The position numbers and the translations under genes are program-made. This document shows, piece after piece, positions 17,956 to 27,091 of a stretch of 64,000 nt of DNA. The notes beneath the pieces are model-generated. The model saw only the letters and a list, made by a program, of their open reading frames with translations, had not been told where the DNA came from and did no database searches. Positions within the stretch are counted from its first letter, which is position 1. Each line of letters begins with the position of its first letter. The stretch is from Stenotrophomonas sp. 24(2023) (lineage in GTDB: Bacteria > Pseudomonadota > Gammaproteobacteria > Xanthomonadales > Xanthomonadaceae): assembly GCF_030913365.1 (NCBI RefSeq), contig NZ_CP133160.1:2394001-2458000 (forward strand), written 5' to 3'.

Positions 17956-18642
17956 ATGCACCTGCCCGCTACGCTGCCGCCCGCCGTGTTCGTCACCGGG
18001 ACCGATACCGAGATCGGCAAGACCGCCAGCAGCACTGCGCTGCTGCACGCCCTGCGCCGGCGCGGCCTGCGCGCGGTCGGCATGAAGCCGGTGGCCAGCG
18101 GCAGCCAGGACCTGGGGCAGGGGCTGCGCAACGAGGATGCGCTGGCCCTGCAGGCGGCCAGCTGGCCGGTACCGGCCTACGCGGACCTGAACCCGTATGC
18201 GCTGCGCCAGCCGCTGGCCCCGGAACTGGCGGCCGCCGAGGACGGGGTGACGGTGGCACTGGCCCCGATCATGGCGGCCTTCCAGCGCCTGCAGGCGCAG
18301 GCGGACATCGTGGTGGTGGAGGGGGTGGGCGGCTGGCTGGCACCGGTGTCGGCCACGCTGGACCAGATCGATCTGGTGCGCGCGCTGCAGCTGCCGGTGG
18401 TGCTGGTGGTCGGCCTGCGGCTGGGCTGCGTGAACCACGCGCGGCTGACGGCCGAAGCCCTGCAGGCGCGCGGCGTGGACTGCCTGGGCTGGATCGGCAA
18501 CCACATCGACCCGGCCATGCAGCGCCAGGACGAGAACGTGGCCACGCTGGTGCAGCGCCTGCCGATGCCGTGCTGGGGCCGGCTGCCGCACCTGCCCGGT
18601 GCCGACGGTGAAACCCTGTCGCGGTACCTGCAGGACGGTTGA
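17956..18642 (+). CDS. bioD: dethiobiotin synthetase
   Basis: This 228-residue ATP-dependent carboxylase closes the ureido ring of dethiobiotin, the penultimate step of biotin synthesis. The P-loop is FVTGTDTEIGKTASS, followed by MKPVASG and the EGVGGWLAPV segment. ATG 17956 gives the family N-terminus, with GGAAC upstream. It lies apart from other bio genes here, divergent from the fRMsr gene, with a GATAAT -10-like box at 17930-17935. Confidence 0.93.
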   Translation: MHLPATLPPAVFVTGTDTEIGKTASSTALLHALRRRGLRAVGMKPVASGSQDLGQGLRNEDALALQAASWPVPAYADLNPYALRQPLAPELAAAEDGVTVALAPIMAAFQRLQAQADIVVVEGVGGWLAPVSATLDQIDLVRALQLPVVLVVGLRLGCVNHARLTAEALQARGVDCLGWIGNHIDPAMQRQDENVATLVQRLPMPCWGRLPHLPGADGETLSRYLQDG

Positions 18643-18695
18643 GGCGCAGTGCCCGTCGGCGCAGCGGCGGCGTCACGCAACGCCGCGCCCCCGAC

Positions 18696-20141
18696 CTACC
18701 GCTGGGCGTCCAGTTCCCGGGCGAGTTCACCCACGCGCTGCACCGCGCCGATGAAGCGCGCGTCCAGCGTCTGGCAGCAGGACAGGCGCAGGCAATGGCG
18801 GTAGCGCGCGCCGCGTGAATACACCTGGCCGGGCATGAACACGATGTTTTCGGCAAGGGCCTGCTCGAACAGTTCGCGCGTGTCCACGCCGGGCAGTTCC
18901 AGCCACAGCAGGAAACCGCCCTGCGGTTCGGTGGCCCGCGTGCTGGCGGGGAAGTGCTCGGCCACCAGCTGGCGCAGCCGGCCGACCTGGTCGCGGTAGA
19001 GGCGGCGCAGGCGCCGCAGGTGGTGTTCGTAGGTGCCCGATTCCAGGTACGAGGCCACCGCATCGCCGAGCAGCTGCGGCTCGGCACCACTGGTCTGGAA
19101 TTTCAGCAGAGCGATGCGTTCGGCGAAGCGGCCACCATCGAGCCAGCCGATGCGGTAGTCCGGCGCCAGTGTCTTGGAAAACCCGGCCACCACCATCACC
19201 CAGCCATCGCGGTCGAACGCCTTCAGCAGCGGTGCCGGTGGCTCGCTGAACTGCAGGTCGGCATACACCGCATCTTCGATCAGCGGCAGCCTGCGTGCGT
19301 TGACCAGCGTGGCCAGGCGCTGCTTGGCGGCCACCGGCATGGTGCAGCCCAGCGGGTTGTGCACGGTCGGCATCACCATCAGGGCGGCCAGCGGCGTGCT
19401 GTCCAGCAGGGTCTCCACTGCATCCACGTCCAGCCCGGTCTGCGGGTGGGTGGGCAGCTCGATGGCGCGCAGGCCCAGGTGCGAAAGCAGCGGGTACAGA
19501 TTGAAATAGGAAGGGGCCTCGATGCCCACCGCATCACCGGGCGAGGTCACCGCACGCAGCGCCAGCTGCAGCGCCTCCATGCCGCCGTGGGTGAGCTGCA
19601 GGCGTTCGGCGGTGGTGTGCAGGCCCATGCGCGGGCCGCGGCGCACGATCTGCGCCAGCAGCCGCTGCGAACCGTTCGGGCGCGCGTAGCGTTCCAGTGT
19701 CTGCTGGCCATGGCGCAGCACCAGCGCGGTGTGCCGCGCCAGCTGAGCGGCCGGATAGAACTGGCGCCCACGGGGGCCGGCGAAGGCCAGGTCGACCACG
19801 CCGGGCTGCCGTTGTGCGGCCAGTACCCGTTCCATCAGGGCCAGTTGCCCCGGGGCGTTGGGCAGCGAAGGCACATCGCGCAGGGACCGTTCCGGTGCCG
19901 ACAGCCGCGGGGCTACCTCGAAGCCGGCCTTGGCGCGCGGAATCACCAGGCCGGCATCTTCCAGCTGGCGGTAGGCGGCAATCACGGTGTTCAGGCTCAG
20001 CCCGCGCTGGCTGGCCATCTGCCGCAGCGACGGCAGGCGGCTGCCCACCGGCAGGCGGCCGCCGTGGATGGCATCGGCCAGTTCATCGGACAGGCGCTGG
20101 TAGCGTGGCGGCGTGGCCGTTGCCGCGTGATCTGTATCCAT
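18696..20141 (-). CDS. MocR/PdxR-type transcriptional regulator (GntR wHTH plus aminotransferase domain)
   Basis: This is a 481-residue regulator. An N-terminal GntR winged helix (PPRYQRLSDELADAI, GSRLPSLRQMASQRGLSLNTVIAAYRQLE) is fused to a fold-type I aminotransferase domain with the PLP lysine in VVAGFSKTLAPDYRIGW. Family members respond to PLP or amino acids and control vitamin B6 or amino-acid genes. No pdx gene is adjacent, so its target is open. The start at 20141 is chosen over a longer frame because it places the wHTH at residue about 12. A C-terminal LRLSCCQTLD stretch has two adjacent cysteines. Confidence 0.88.
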   Translation of the reverse strand: MDTDHAATATPPRYQRLSDELADAIHGGRLPVGSRLPSLRQMASQRGLSLNTVIAAYRQLEDAGLVIPRAKAGFEVAPRLSAPERSLRDVPSLPNAPGQLALMERVLAAQRQPGVVDLAFAGPRGRQFYPAAQLARHTALVLRHGQQTLERYARPNGSQRLLAQIVRRGPRMGLHTTAERLQLTHGGMEALQLALRAVTSPGDAVGIEAPSYFNLYPLLSHLGLRAIELPTHPQTGLDVDAVETLLDSTPLAALMVMPTVHNPLGCTMPVAAKQRLATLVNARRLPLIEDAVYADLQFSEPPAPLLKAFDRDGWVMVVAGFSKTLAPDYRIGWLDGGRFAERIALLKFQTSGAEPQLLGDAVASYLESGTYEHHLRRLRRLYRDQVGRLRQLVAEHFPASTRATEPQGGFLLWLELPGVDTRELFEQALAENIVFMPGQVYSRGARYRHCLRLSCCQTLDARFIGAVQRVGELARELDAQR

Positions 20142-20236
20142 CGTTCCCACTCCACGCTGCGCCTGTACCCGTAGTGCCGGCAAGGCTAGCATGGCCATGC
20201 CGGTCGGGCCCTGGGGTGCGGCCGGTACTTCCCAGA

Positions 20237-20268
20237 ACGCACGGCTGGATGGCCGTGCGTCTTTTTTT
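20237..20268 (+). terminator. intrinsic terminator on the plus strand without an upstream gene
   Basis: ACGCACGGC/GCCGTGCGT (9-bp stem, 6-base loop) is followed by C and seven Ts, a textbook intrinsic terminator for plus-strand transcription. Both neighbouring genes (MocR, msrA) are on the minus strand, and the structure has no T-run in that direction. It may end an unannotated plus-strand RNA starting between about 20140 and 20200, or stop antisense transcription into msrA. Confidence 0.65.
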
Positions 20269-20286
20269 CCTGCGCACGGCCGGCGC

Positions 20287-21024
20287 TCAGCGCATCGGTA
20301 CCAGCGCCGGCTCGCGGCGGTACAGCTGCGGGAACTGCGTGCGCAGTGCCGCCAGCTTCGGCGCGTCGTAGTAGCGTATGTAGGCCGCCTCCGGGAAGCG
20401 CGTCATGTAGTTCTGGTGGTAGCTCTCGGCCGCATAGAAGCGCTTGCCGCTGCCCAGCTGGGTGACCACCGGGGCGCGGTAGCTGCCGGCCTGGGTGAGC
20501 TGGGCGATGTAGGCGCGGCTGGCGGCCTGTTCGCGCGCATCGTCGGCATAGATCGCCGAACGGTACTGGCTGCCATGGTCCGGGCCCTGCCGGTTGAGCT
20601 GGGTGGGGTCGTGCACCACCGAGAAGAACACCTGCATCAGCTGCCCGTAGCTGACCTGGCGCGGGTCGTAGTCGACCTTCACGGCTTCGGCATGGCCGGT
20701 GCTGCCGGTGCTGACCCGCTCATAGCGGGCATCGCTGCCGTTGCCGCCGATGTAGCCGGACACGGCATTGCTCACGCCCTTGACGTGCTGGAACACGCCC
20801 TGCACGCCCCAGAAGCAGCCACCGGCGAACACCACGCTGGCCTGGGTACGGTCGTCGCGGTAGGCGGCCTCACCGGTCGGTGCCGGCAGCGCCTGTGCCT
20901 GCGCGGTGGGTTCGGTCGGCGCGGCCATCGCACCGTGGTCCACCAGCAGCACGCCGGCGATCAACGCACTGGCCACCAGGCCGGCCACGCCGGCAGCGAT
21001 GCCCTGTTCGAACGAGAATTTCAT
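20287..21024 (-). CDS. msrA: peptide methionine-(S)-sulfoxide reductase, membrane-anchored/exported
   Basis: This 245-residue MsrA reduces S-epimers of protein-bound methionine sulfoxide. The catalytic cysteine is in VVFAGGCFWGVQGVF, with GYIGG, STGHAEAVKVDYDP and GSQYRSAIY following. An N-terminal hydrophobic helix (GIAAGVAGLVASALIAGVLL) places the enzyme outside the cytoplasm, unlike the standard enzyme. The start at 21024 has GGAGACGC upstream. It is the last gene of a three-gene operon (msrB, dipZ-like, msrA), where the thioredoxin fusion is the likely electron donor. The C-terminal cysteine cluster of E. coli MsrA is absent. Confidence 0.9.
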   Translation of the reverse strand: MKFSFEQGIAAGVAGLVASALIAGVLLVDHGAMAAPTEPTAQAQALPAPTGEAAYRDDRTQASVVFAGGCFWGVQGVFQHVKGVSNAVSGYIGGNGSDARYERVSTGSTGHAEAVKVDYDPRQVSYGQLMQVFFSVVHDPTQLNRQGPDHGSQYRSAIYADDAREQAASRAYIAQLTQAGSYRAPVVTQLGSGKRFYAAESYHQNYMTRFPEAAYIRYYDAPKLAALRTQFPQLYRREPALVPMR

Positions 21025-21038
21025 CTGCGTCTCCTGCA

Positions 21039-22805
21039 TCAACCAAAGGTGAAGGCATAGGCCTGGACACCGGCATCGAGGAACTCGATCTCGAAGCGGT
21101 GGGTACCGACCGTGCCGCGCTGGCGCACCAGCTGGTACAGGCGGTGCTCGGTGATCGTGCCGCTGCCGTCGGCGCCGACGTCGCTGCCGGCATCGCTGGC
21201 CGGCAGCGGCTTGCCGTCCAGCCACACGCGGAAGCGTGCCGGCGTGCCATCGGCCTTCGGTGCCAGCACCAGGTGCAGGTCGCGGGCATGGAACTGGAAG
21301 CCGATGCGGCCACCGGCCTGCTGCAGCTGCGCGGCTTCATCACTGACCGTCCAGCGGCCCTGCAGGCCCCACTGGTTCAGGGCCAACGTGGCGGGCAGCG
21401 TGTACGCGAACGCGGCGCCGGTGCGCTGCCCACCGGGGGAGGCGAACTGTTCGGCACGGGCATGGCCCAGGTAGGTTTCCGGCGAACGCAGGTTGCCCAT
21501 GTCGGCCTGCACGGCCACGCCCTGCAGGGTGCCGGCGGCGGGATCGGCCGGCGGCGGCAGGTCGGTCTGGCCCGCTTCCAGCAGCAGGCGACGGATCATC
21601 TGCTCGGAGCGGGCGTAGTTGCCCTCGCCGAACTGGTGGCCGCGCACCTGGCCCTGTGCATCGACGAAGTACTGCGCCGGCCAGTAGCGGTTGTCGAAGG
21701 CGCGCCAGATGGCGTACTGGTTGTCCAGCGCCACCGGGTAACCGACCTTCAGCTGCTGCACGGCCTTCATCACGTTGCGCGGGTCGCGCTCGAAGGCGAA
21801 CTCGGGCGTGTGCACGCCGATCACCACCAGGCCGTGGTCGCGGTAGCGGCGTTCCCATTCGTGCACGAACGGCATGGCGCGCAGGCAGTTGATGCAGGAA
21901 TAGGTCCAGAAATCGATCACCACCACCTTGCCGCGCAGCTGCTCACGGGTCAGGGGCGGGCTGTTGAGCCAGCCGGTGGCACCGTCCAGCGGCGGCAGGC
22001 GGCCTTCCACCGGCAGCGGCGCGTCGGCACCGGTGTCCTTGGCGGCCATCATCATCGGCGGGGCCGAGGGCTGTGCACCGGGCACCGCATCGATCAGGCC
22101 CTGTTCCAGGCGCGCGGTGCTGACCGTGGACAGCCGCGTCAGCAGGCCGGTGTCCCAGCCCAGGCCGATGGCCACCACCGCCAGCAGTGCCGCTACGCCC
22201 AGCACGCGGCGGATCACGTTGCCCAGCCCCAGCCGGGCCTGCAGGGCACGGTAGACGCGGCCGCCGACCCAGATGGCCAGTGCCAGGGCGGTCATCGCGC
22301 CCAGCGCATAGGCCAGCAGCAGCGTGCTGGTGCCCACGCTCGCGCCGTTCAATGCAGCGCCGGTCAGCACCAGCCCAAGGATCGGGCCGGCGCACGGCGC
22401 CCACAGCAGGCCGGTGGCGATGCCGATCAGCAGCGAGGTGCCGGCGCCGCCCTTGCCGGCCGCATCGGCCGCGTCGGCGCGGGCACTGAGGCGGGCGCCC
22501 ACGCGCTGGAACGGCGCCAGCAGGTGGTCGGCCAGGGTCGGCCACAGCAGGGCCAGGGCGAACATGGCCATCAGCGCCAGCGCGATCCATCGGCCGGCCT
22601 GGTTGGCCTGGGCCACCCACTGGCTGCCAACGGCGGCCAGGCTGGCCACCACGGTGAAGGTCAGCGCCATGCCCAGCAGCAGGGGCAGGGTGCTGCGCGC
22701 GAACGGCCGGTCCGCACGGGCGAACACGAACGGCAGCACCGGCAGGATGCAGGGGCTGAGCAGGGTCAGCACGCCCCCCAGGTACGCCAGCAGCAACAGC
22801 AGCAT
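21039..22805 (-). CDS. DipZ-type cytochrome c biogenesis/thiol-disulfide interchange fusion (CcdA plus TlpA-like thioredoxin)
   Basis: This is a 588-residue protein with an N-terminal CcdA-like membrane domain of about six to seven helices carrying the paired cysteines (LLSPCILPVLPF and WAPCAGPILG). A periplasmic TlpA-like thioredoxin domain follows, with active site WTYSCINCLRAMP, and then a C-terminal beta-rich domain (about 440-588). This is the DipZ architecture. It should carry electrons from cytosolic thioredoxin across the membrane. Its position between exported msrB and msrA suggests that it feeds these reductases. The start at 22805 is used because a longer frame would add 19 hydrophilic residues before the first helix. 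Confidence 0.88.
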   Translation of the reverse strand: MLLLLLAYLGGVLTLLSPCILPVLPFVFARADRPFARSTLPLLLGMALTFTVVASLAAVGSQWVAQANQAGRWIALALMAMFALALLWPTLADHLLAPFQRVGARLSARADAADAAGKGGAGTSLLIGIATGLLWAPCAGPILGLVLTGAALNGASVGTSTLLLAYALGAMTALALAIWVGGRVYRALQARLGLGNVIRRVLGVAALLAVVAIGLGWDTGLLTRLSTVSTARLEQGLIDAVPGAQPSAPPMMMAAKDTGADAPLPVEGRLPPLDGATGWLNSPPLTREQLRGKVVVIDFWTYSCINCLRAMPFVHEWERRYRDHGLVVIGVHTPEFAFERDPRNVMKAVQQLKVGYPVALDNQYAIWRAFDNRYWPAQYFVDAQGQVRGHQFGEGNYARSEQMIRRLLLEAGQTDLPPPADPAAGTLQGVAVQADMGNLRSPETYLGHARAEQFASPGGQRTGAAFAYTLPATLALNQWGLQGRWTVSDEAAQLQQAGGRIGFQFHARDLHLVLAPKADGTPARFRVWLDGKPLPASDAGSDVGADGSGTITEHRLYQLVRQRGTVGTHRFEIEFLDAGVQAYAFTFG

Positions 22806-22830
22806 GGTCAGGCTCCAGCAGGAAGAAGGG

Positions 22831-23382
22831 TCATACCGGCACGCGCCAGCCGCCGGCAGCATCGCCGCCGGCCGGTGCCGGTTCGAAGGCCAGTGCTGCG
22901 CCGTTCATGCAGTAGCGCAGGCCGGTCGGGCGCGGGCCATCGGCGAAGACATGGCCCAGGTGGCCACCACAGCGCCGGCAGTGCACTTCCACCCGCACCA
23001 TGCCGAAGGCGGTATCGCGGTCCTCGCCGACCGCATCGTGCAGCGGGGCCCAGAAGCTGGGCCAGCCGGTACCGCTTTCGAACTTGGTGGACGAGGAGAA
23101 CAGCGGCAGGCCACAGCCGGCGCAGCTGAACGTTCCACGCCGGTGTTCCTTGTTCAGCGGGCTGCTGTAGGGGCGCTCGGTCGCCTGCTGGCGCAGTACC
23201 GCGTACTGCGCCGGCGAGAGCTGGCGGCGCCAGTCGGCATCGCTGCGGGTGACTTCGAACGGTTGTTGCGGGCGTGTCTGGGCGGCGGCGGGCGCGGCAC
23301 GGCTGCAGGCGGCAAGACCGACCAGGCCGGCGGCGCACGCCATGCCGCCCAGGCCCAGCAGGTGGCGTCGGGTAAGGGACAT
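22831..23382 (-). CDS. msrB: peptide methionine-(R)-sulfoxide reductase, exported (Tat/lipoprotein signal)
   Basis: This 183-residue MsrB has an unusual N-terminus: a twin-arginine motif (SLTRRHLLGLGG) followed by a lipobox-like GLAAC, so it is probably exported by Tat and lipid-anchored. The zinc cysteines are in CAGCGLPLF and CRRCGGHLGHVF. The catalytic cysteine is in LRYCMNGAALAF, where the usual NS after the cysteine is NG. It is first in the operon msrB-dipZ-msrA and divergent from an OmpR-type two-component system 144 bp away. Confidence 0.9.
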   Translation of the reverse strand: MSLTRRHLLGLGGMACAAGLVGLAACSRAAPAAAQTRPQQPFEVTRSDADWRRQLSPAQYAVLRQQATERPYSSPLNKEHRRGTFSCAGCGLPLFSSSTKFESGTGWPSFWAPLHDAVGEDRDTAFGMVRVEVHCRRCGGHLGHVFADGPRPTGLRYCMNGAALAFEPAPAGGDAAGGWRVPV

Positions 23383-23526
23383 GGCGAACTCCGGGAAGGG
23401 GCGACGGGACCATGCTGCGCCGGGGCCGATCAACGAATCCTCACGTGCAGTTAAATTTTCCGTGATACATCCCGGCGCGCCGTGCACCACAATGCCGGCA
23501 TCCCTTTCGTTGCCCGCCTGCCGTCC

Positions 23527-24249
23527 ATGCCTGCCGCCAAGCGCGTCCTGATCGTTGAAGACGATGCCCACATCGCCGACCTGCTGCGCCTGCACCTGGG
23601 CGATGAAGGCTTCGCCGTGCAGCACGCGGCCACCGGTGACGGCGGCCTGCAGCTGCTTGAACAGGACGGCCCGTGGGATGCGCTGGTGCTGGATGTGATG
23701 CTGCCCGGCGTGGATGGCCTGCAGATCTGCAAGCGTGCCCGGGCGATGACGCGCTACGTGCCGATCATCATCATCAGCGCCCGCGGCAGCGAGACCCAGC
23801 GCATCGTCGGCCTGGAACTGGGCGCGGATGACTACCTGGCCAAACCCTTCTCGATGCCCGAACTGGTGGCGCGGGTGCGTGCGCTGCTGCGCCGTGCCGA
23901 AGCGATGGCGCAGAACGCACGCATCGACGCCGGCGCCATCGAGGTCGGCGGCCTGCAGCTGGACCCGATCGCGCGCACCGCCAGCGTGGAGGGCAGCGCG
24001 CTGGACCTGACCCCGCGCGAGTTCGACCTGCTGCTGTTCTTCGCCCGCCACCCCGACCAGGTATTCGCGCGCATGGAACTGCTCAACCAGGTCTGGGGCT
24101 ACCAGCACGATGGTTACGAGCACACGGTCAATACCCATATCAACCGGCTGCGCAGCAAGATCGAGCCCGACCCGGGCAACCCGCGCCGGCTGCTGACCGT
24201 GTGGGGACGTGGCTACAAGCTGGTCGATCCGGCCGGGGCCGCGCCGTGA
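23527..24249 (+). CDS. OmpR-family response regulator
   Basis: This is a 240-residue regulator with an N-terminal receiver (acidic pair in VEDD, phospho-acceptor D in LVLDVMLPGVDG, K in LAKPFSMPEL) and a C-terminal winged-helix DNA-binding domain (LTPREFDLLLFFARHPDQVF, HTVNTHINRLRSKIE, VWGRGYKLV). ATG 23527 is chosen over ATG 23482 because VLIVEDD should lie close to the start. The stop overlaps the GTG start of its kinase (GTGA). The divergent msrB-dipZ-msrA operon is the likely target, by analogy with HprSR-MsrPQ in E. coli. Confidence 0.9.
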   Translation: MPAAKRVLIVEDDAHIADLLRLHLGDEGFAVQHAATGDGGLQLLEQDGPWDALVLDVMLPGVDGLQICKRARAMTRYVPIIIISARGSETQRIVGLELGADDYLAKPFSMPELVARVRALLRRAEAMAQNARIDAGAIEVGGLQLDPIARTASVEGSALDLTPREFDLLLFFARHPDQVFARMELLNQVWGYQHDGYEHTVNTHINRLRSKIEPDPGNPRRLLTVWGRGYKLVDPAGAAP

Positions 24250-25727
24250 TCCGCCTGAGCCTGTGGCAGAAACTGGCCGCCGTGTTCTGCGCGCTGCTGC
24301 TGCTGTGCTGCATGGCGCTGCTGGCCGTGCAGATGCGCACCGATGTACGCCACGAGCAGGAAGTGGTGCAGCGGCTGTCATTGGGGCTGGCCGAGCACAT
24401 CGCCCAGCGCAGCGAGCTGATGGATACCAGCGGCATGCGCGATGCCGCGGTGCGCGCGCTGTTCGGGCAGCTGATGGCGGTCAACCCCAGCGTGGAGGTG
24501 TACCTGCTGGACGACCAGGGCCGCATTCTCGGCCACGATGCACCCAGCGGCCACCTCAAGCGCTCCCGCGTGGATGTCGCGCCGCTGCGTGCGCTGCTGG
24601 GCGGTGCGCCGCTGCCGATCCTCGGCGATGATCCGCGCAGTCCTGATGGCCGCAAGGTATTCAGTGTCGCCCCGCTGGTCGTGCAGGGGCAGCCGGCCGG
24701 CTATGTGTACGTGGTGCTGGTGGGCGAGCACCGGCAGATGCTGTCCGACGACCTGGCCGCCACCAGCCAGTGGCGCACCACGCTGTGGTCGGTGGTGCTG
24801 GTGGGAACGCTGGGGCTGCTGGCCGGCCTGGCCGCGTTCTACTGGGTCACCCGGCCGCTGCGGCAGCTGACCCGGCGCATCCAGGCCTTCGACATCGACG
24901 CGCCTGCCACGGTGCCGCCGCCGCCGGCCATGCCGCCGCGCCAGGGCGATGAGCTGGCCATCCTGGAACATGCCCATGCACAGATGGCCTACCGTCTGGG
25001 CGAGCAGTGGCAGCAGCTGCGCCAGCAGGACCTGCAGCGCCGCGAGCTGGTGGCCAACATCTCCCATGACCTGCGCACGCCGTTGTCATCGCTGCACGGC
25101 TACCTGGAAACGCTGGCGATGAAGGACGCCACGCTGTCGCCGGAGGAGCGCCGGCGCTACCTGTCCATCGCGCTGGCGCAGAGCAGCAAGGTGGGGGGGC
25201 TGGCGCGCGCGCTGTTCGAGCTGGCGCGGCTGGAACACGGCGCGGTGCGCCTGGAGTGGGAAGTGTTCGCGCTGCCGGAGCTGCTGCAGGACGTGCTGCA
25301 GAAGTTCGAGCTGGCCGCACAGGCGCGCGGCCAGCAGCTGCAGGCCGATTTCCCGCCCGGCCTGCCGCTGGTGCGCGCTGACCTGGGCCTGGTGGAGCGG
25401 GTGCTGACCAACCTGCTGGACAACGCGCTGCGGCATGCACCCGACGGCGGCCGGGTGTGCGTGGGCCTGGCGTCCAGCGATGACAGCGTGCGGGTGAGCG
25501 TGGCCGATGATGGCCCGGGCGTGGCACCTGCGCTGCGCGCGCAGCTGTTCCAGGCACCGGCGGCGCTGGGCGCGCGGCGCGGTGACAACGGCGGGCTGGG
25601 GCTGTTGATCGTGCAGCGCATCGTGCAGCTGCACGGGCGCCGCATCGACCTGCTCGACAGCCCGCAGGGGGCCTTGTTCGTGTTCGAGCTGCCGCGCGCC
25701 GATGCCGGCGGCGACGCCCAGGACTAG
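24246..25727 (+). CDS. membrane sensor histidine kinase
   Basis: This is a 493-residue kinase paired with the preceding regulator. It has a first helix (LAAVFCALLLLCCMALLAV), a periplasmic sensor of about 140 residues, a second helix (WSVVLVGTLGLLAGLAAFYWV), a HAMP linker, HisKA with H274 in NISHDLRTPLSS, and HATPase (LTNLLDNALRHAP, DDGPGVAP, GGLGLLIVQRI). The start is a GTG inside the regulator's stop, so translation is coupled. The periplasmic domain has no cysteine, so direct thiol sensing there is unlikely. Its stop TAG shares the palindrome CTAG with the stop of the convergent kinase. Confidence 0.9.
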   Translation: MIRLSLWQKLAAVFCALLLLCCMALLAVQMRTDVRHEQEVVQRLSLGLAEHIAQRSELMDTSGMRDAAVRALFGQLMAVNPSVEVYLLDDQGRILGHDAPSGHLKRSRVDVAPLRALLGGAPLPILGDDPRSPDGRKVFSVAPLVVQGQPAGYVYVVLVGEHRQMLSDDLAATSQWRTTLWSVVLVGTLGLLAGLAAFYWVTRPLRQLTRRIQAFDIDAPATVPPPPAMPPRQGDELAILEHAHAQMAYRLGEQWQQLRQQDLQRRELVANISHDLRTPLSSLHGYLETLAMKDATLSPEERRRYLSIALAQSSKVGGLARALFELARLEHGAVRLEWEVFALPELLQDVLQKFELAAQARGQQLQADFPPGLPLVRADLGLVERVLTNLLDNALRHAPDGGRVCVGLASSDDSVRVSVADDGPGVAPALRAQLFQAPAALGARRGDNGGLGLLIVQRIVQLHGRRIDLLDSPQGALFVFELPRADAGGDAQD

Positions 25728-27091
25728 GCGGGCGTACAGCCGCCGGGCCCATCGCCGTCGTCGGGCAGCGTGGTCACCATCGGCAGCACCAGCCGCACGC
25801 ACGCACCGCCCAGGCGTGAATCCAGGATGTCGACCACGCCGTTGTGCTTGTCGGCCACCACCTGCACCAGCGCCAGGCCCAGGCCGAAGCCGGGGCTGGC
25901 CGGGTCCAGGCGCACATAGGGCTGGAACACCTGCAGGCGGTGTTCCAGGCAGATGCCCGGGCCATCGTCCTCCACCTGCAGGCACAGCGTGCCATCGTCG
26001 ATGGCCGCCACGATGCGTACCTGCGTGCGCGCATAGCGCAGGGCATTGGCCAGCAGGTTGCGCAGTGCCAGTTCCAGCATCTGCCGGTTCAGGCATACCA
26101 GTGCGGTCGGGGGCAGCACCTGCTGCACCTGGACCTGCAACGGCAGCGGATCGAACTGCGACAGCACGCCACGCACCACCGGGGCCAGCTGCACGCGCTG
26201 GCGGGTGAGCTGCTGGCAGCGGCCAAGCGCGGCATATTCCACGCCGGCATCGGTGAGGTGCTGCAACCGGTCCACGTCGATGCGCAGGCCATCCACGGCC
26301 GCCAGCTGTGCATCTTCCAGCCCGGCGTCCTCCAGGTCAGCCAGCCCGAAGCGCATGCGTGCCAGTGGCGTGCGCACTTCATGGGCCACGGCCTGGGCCA
26401 GCACGCGCTGGCTTTCCAGCAGCTGCTGCAGCTGCTCGGCCATGTGGTTGAACGCCTTGGCCAGCGGCCGCACCAGCGCGGTGCCGGCGCGCGGCGCGCG
26501 GCTGTCGAGCTGGCCATCGCGCATGCGCCGGGCAGTCTGGGCCAGCTGCGATACATCGCGCCACAGGCGGTAGACCATCACATACATCGGCAGTGCCACG
26601 GCGACCATCAGGATCAGCAGCACGATGGCCACGCCGGACACATCGCTGTCCTGCCAGCTTTCATCCGGCAGCGGGTAATCCACCAGCGGGCCGAGCACCA
26701 CGGCCTGGTTGCTTTCGCCCAGGCGCTGCACGCTGCGCATGTGCTCCACGTCGATCTGCAGGGTGCCGTTGTCCAGCCGCGCGCGCTGGCGGGCCGGCAG
26801 CAGCTGTTCGGCCTGCTGCAGCGGCATGACCTTGAGCGTATAGGCGAATTCGTTGTCCAGCTCGCGCGACAGCACCGGCCACGCTTCAGGCGGTGTCTGC
26901 GCGAAGCGGTGCTGCAGCAAGGCATGGGTGCCGCGCATCTCGGCCTGCAGGCTGGCTTCGGTGCGGTCTTCCAGCAGGCTGTCCCACAACCACAGCCCGA
27001 GCACGATCAGCAGCAGGTGGGCCAGCAGGAAGCCGATCCCATAGCGCATGAAATGGAAGGCATGGCCCCGCATGGAAACCTGGTTGCTCAT
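25724..27091 (-). CDS. RstB-like sensor histidine kinase
   Basis: This is a 455-residue inner-membrane kinase with two helices (about 16-37 and 153-175) flanking a periplasmic region of about 115 residues. HAMP follows, then HisKA with H237 in AVAHEVRTPLARMRFGL and HATPase (LRNLLANALRYA, DDGPGICLEHR, GFGLGLALV). The AHEVRTPLARMRF form of the H box and the overall layout resemble RstB. Its start overlaps the regulator stop (ATGA). It is convergent with the neighbouring kinase, the two stops overlapping by four bases. Confidence 0.87.
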   Translation of the reverse strand: MSNQVSMRGHAFHFMRYGIGFLLAHLLLIVLGLWLWDSLLEDRTEASLQAEMRGTHALLQHRFAQTPPEAWPVLSRELDNEFAYTLKVMPLQQAEQLLPARQRARLDNGTLQIDVEHMRSVQRLGESNQAVVLGPLVDYPLPDESWQDSDVSGVAIVLLILMVAVALPMYVMVYRLWRDVSQLAQTARRMRDGQLDSRAPRAGTALVRPLAKAFNHMAEQLQQLLESQRVLAQAVAHEVRTPLARMRFGLADLEDAGLEDAQLAAVDGLRIDVDRLQHLTDAGVEYAALGRCQQLTRQRVQLAPVVRGVLSQFDPLPLQVQVQQVLPPTALVCLNRQMLELALRNLLANALRYARTQVRIVAAIDDGTLCLQVEDDGPGICLEHRLQVFQPYVRLDPASPGFGLGLALVQVVADKHNGVVDILDSRLGGACVRLVLPMVTTLPDDGDGPGGCTPA

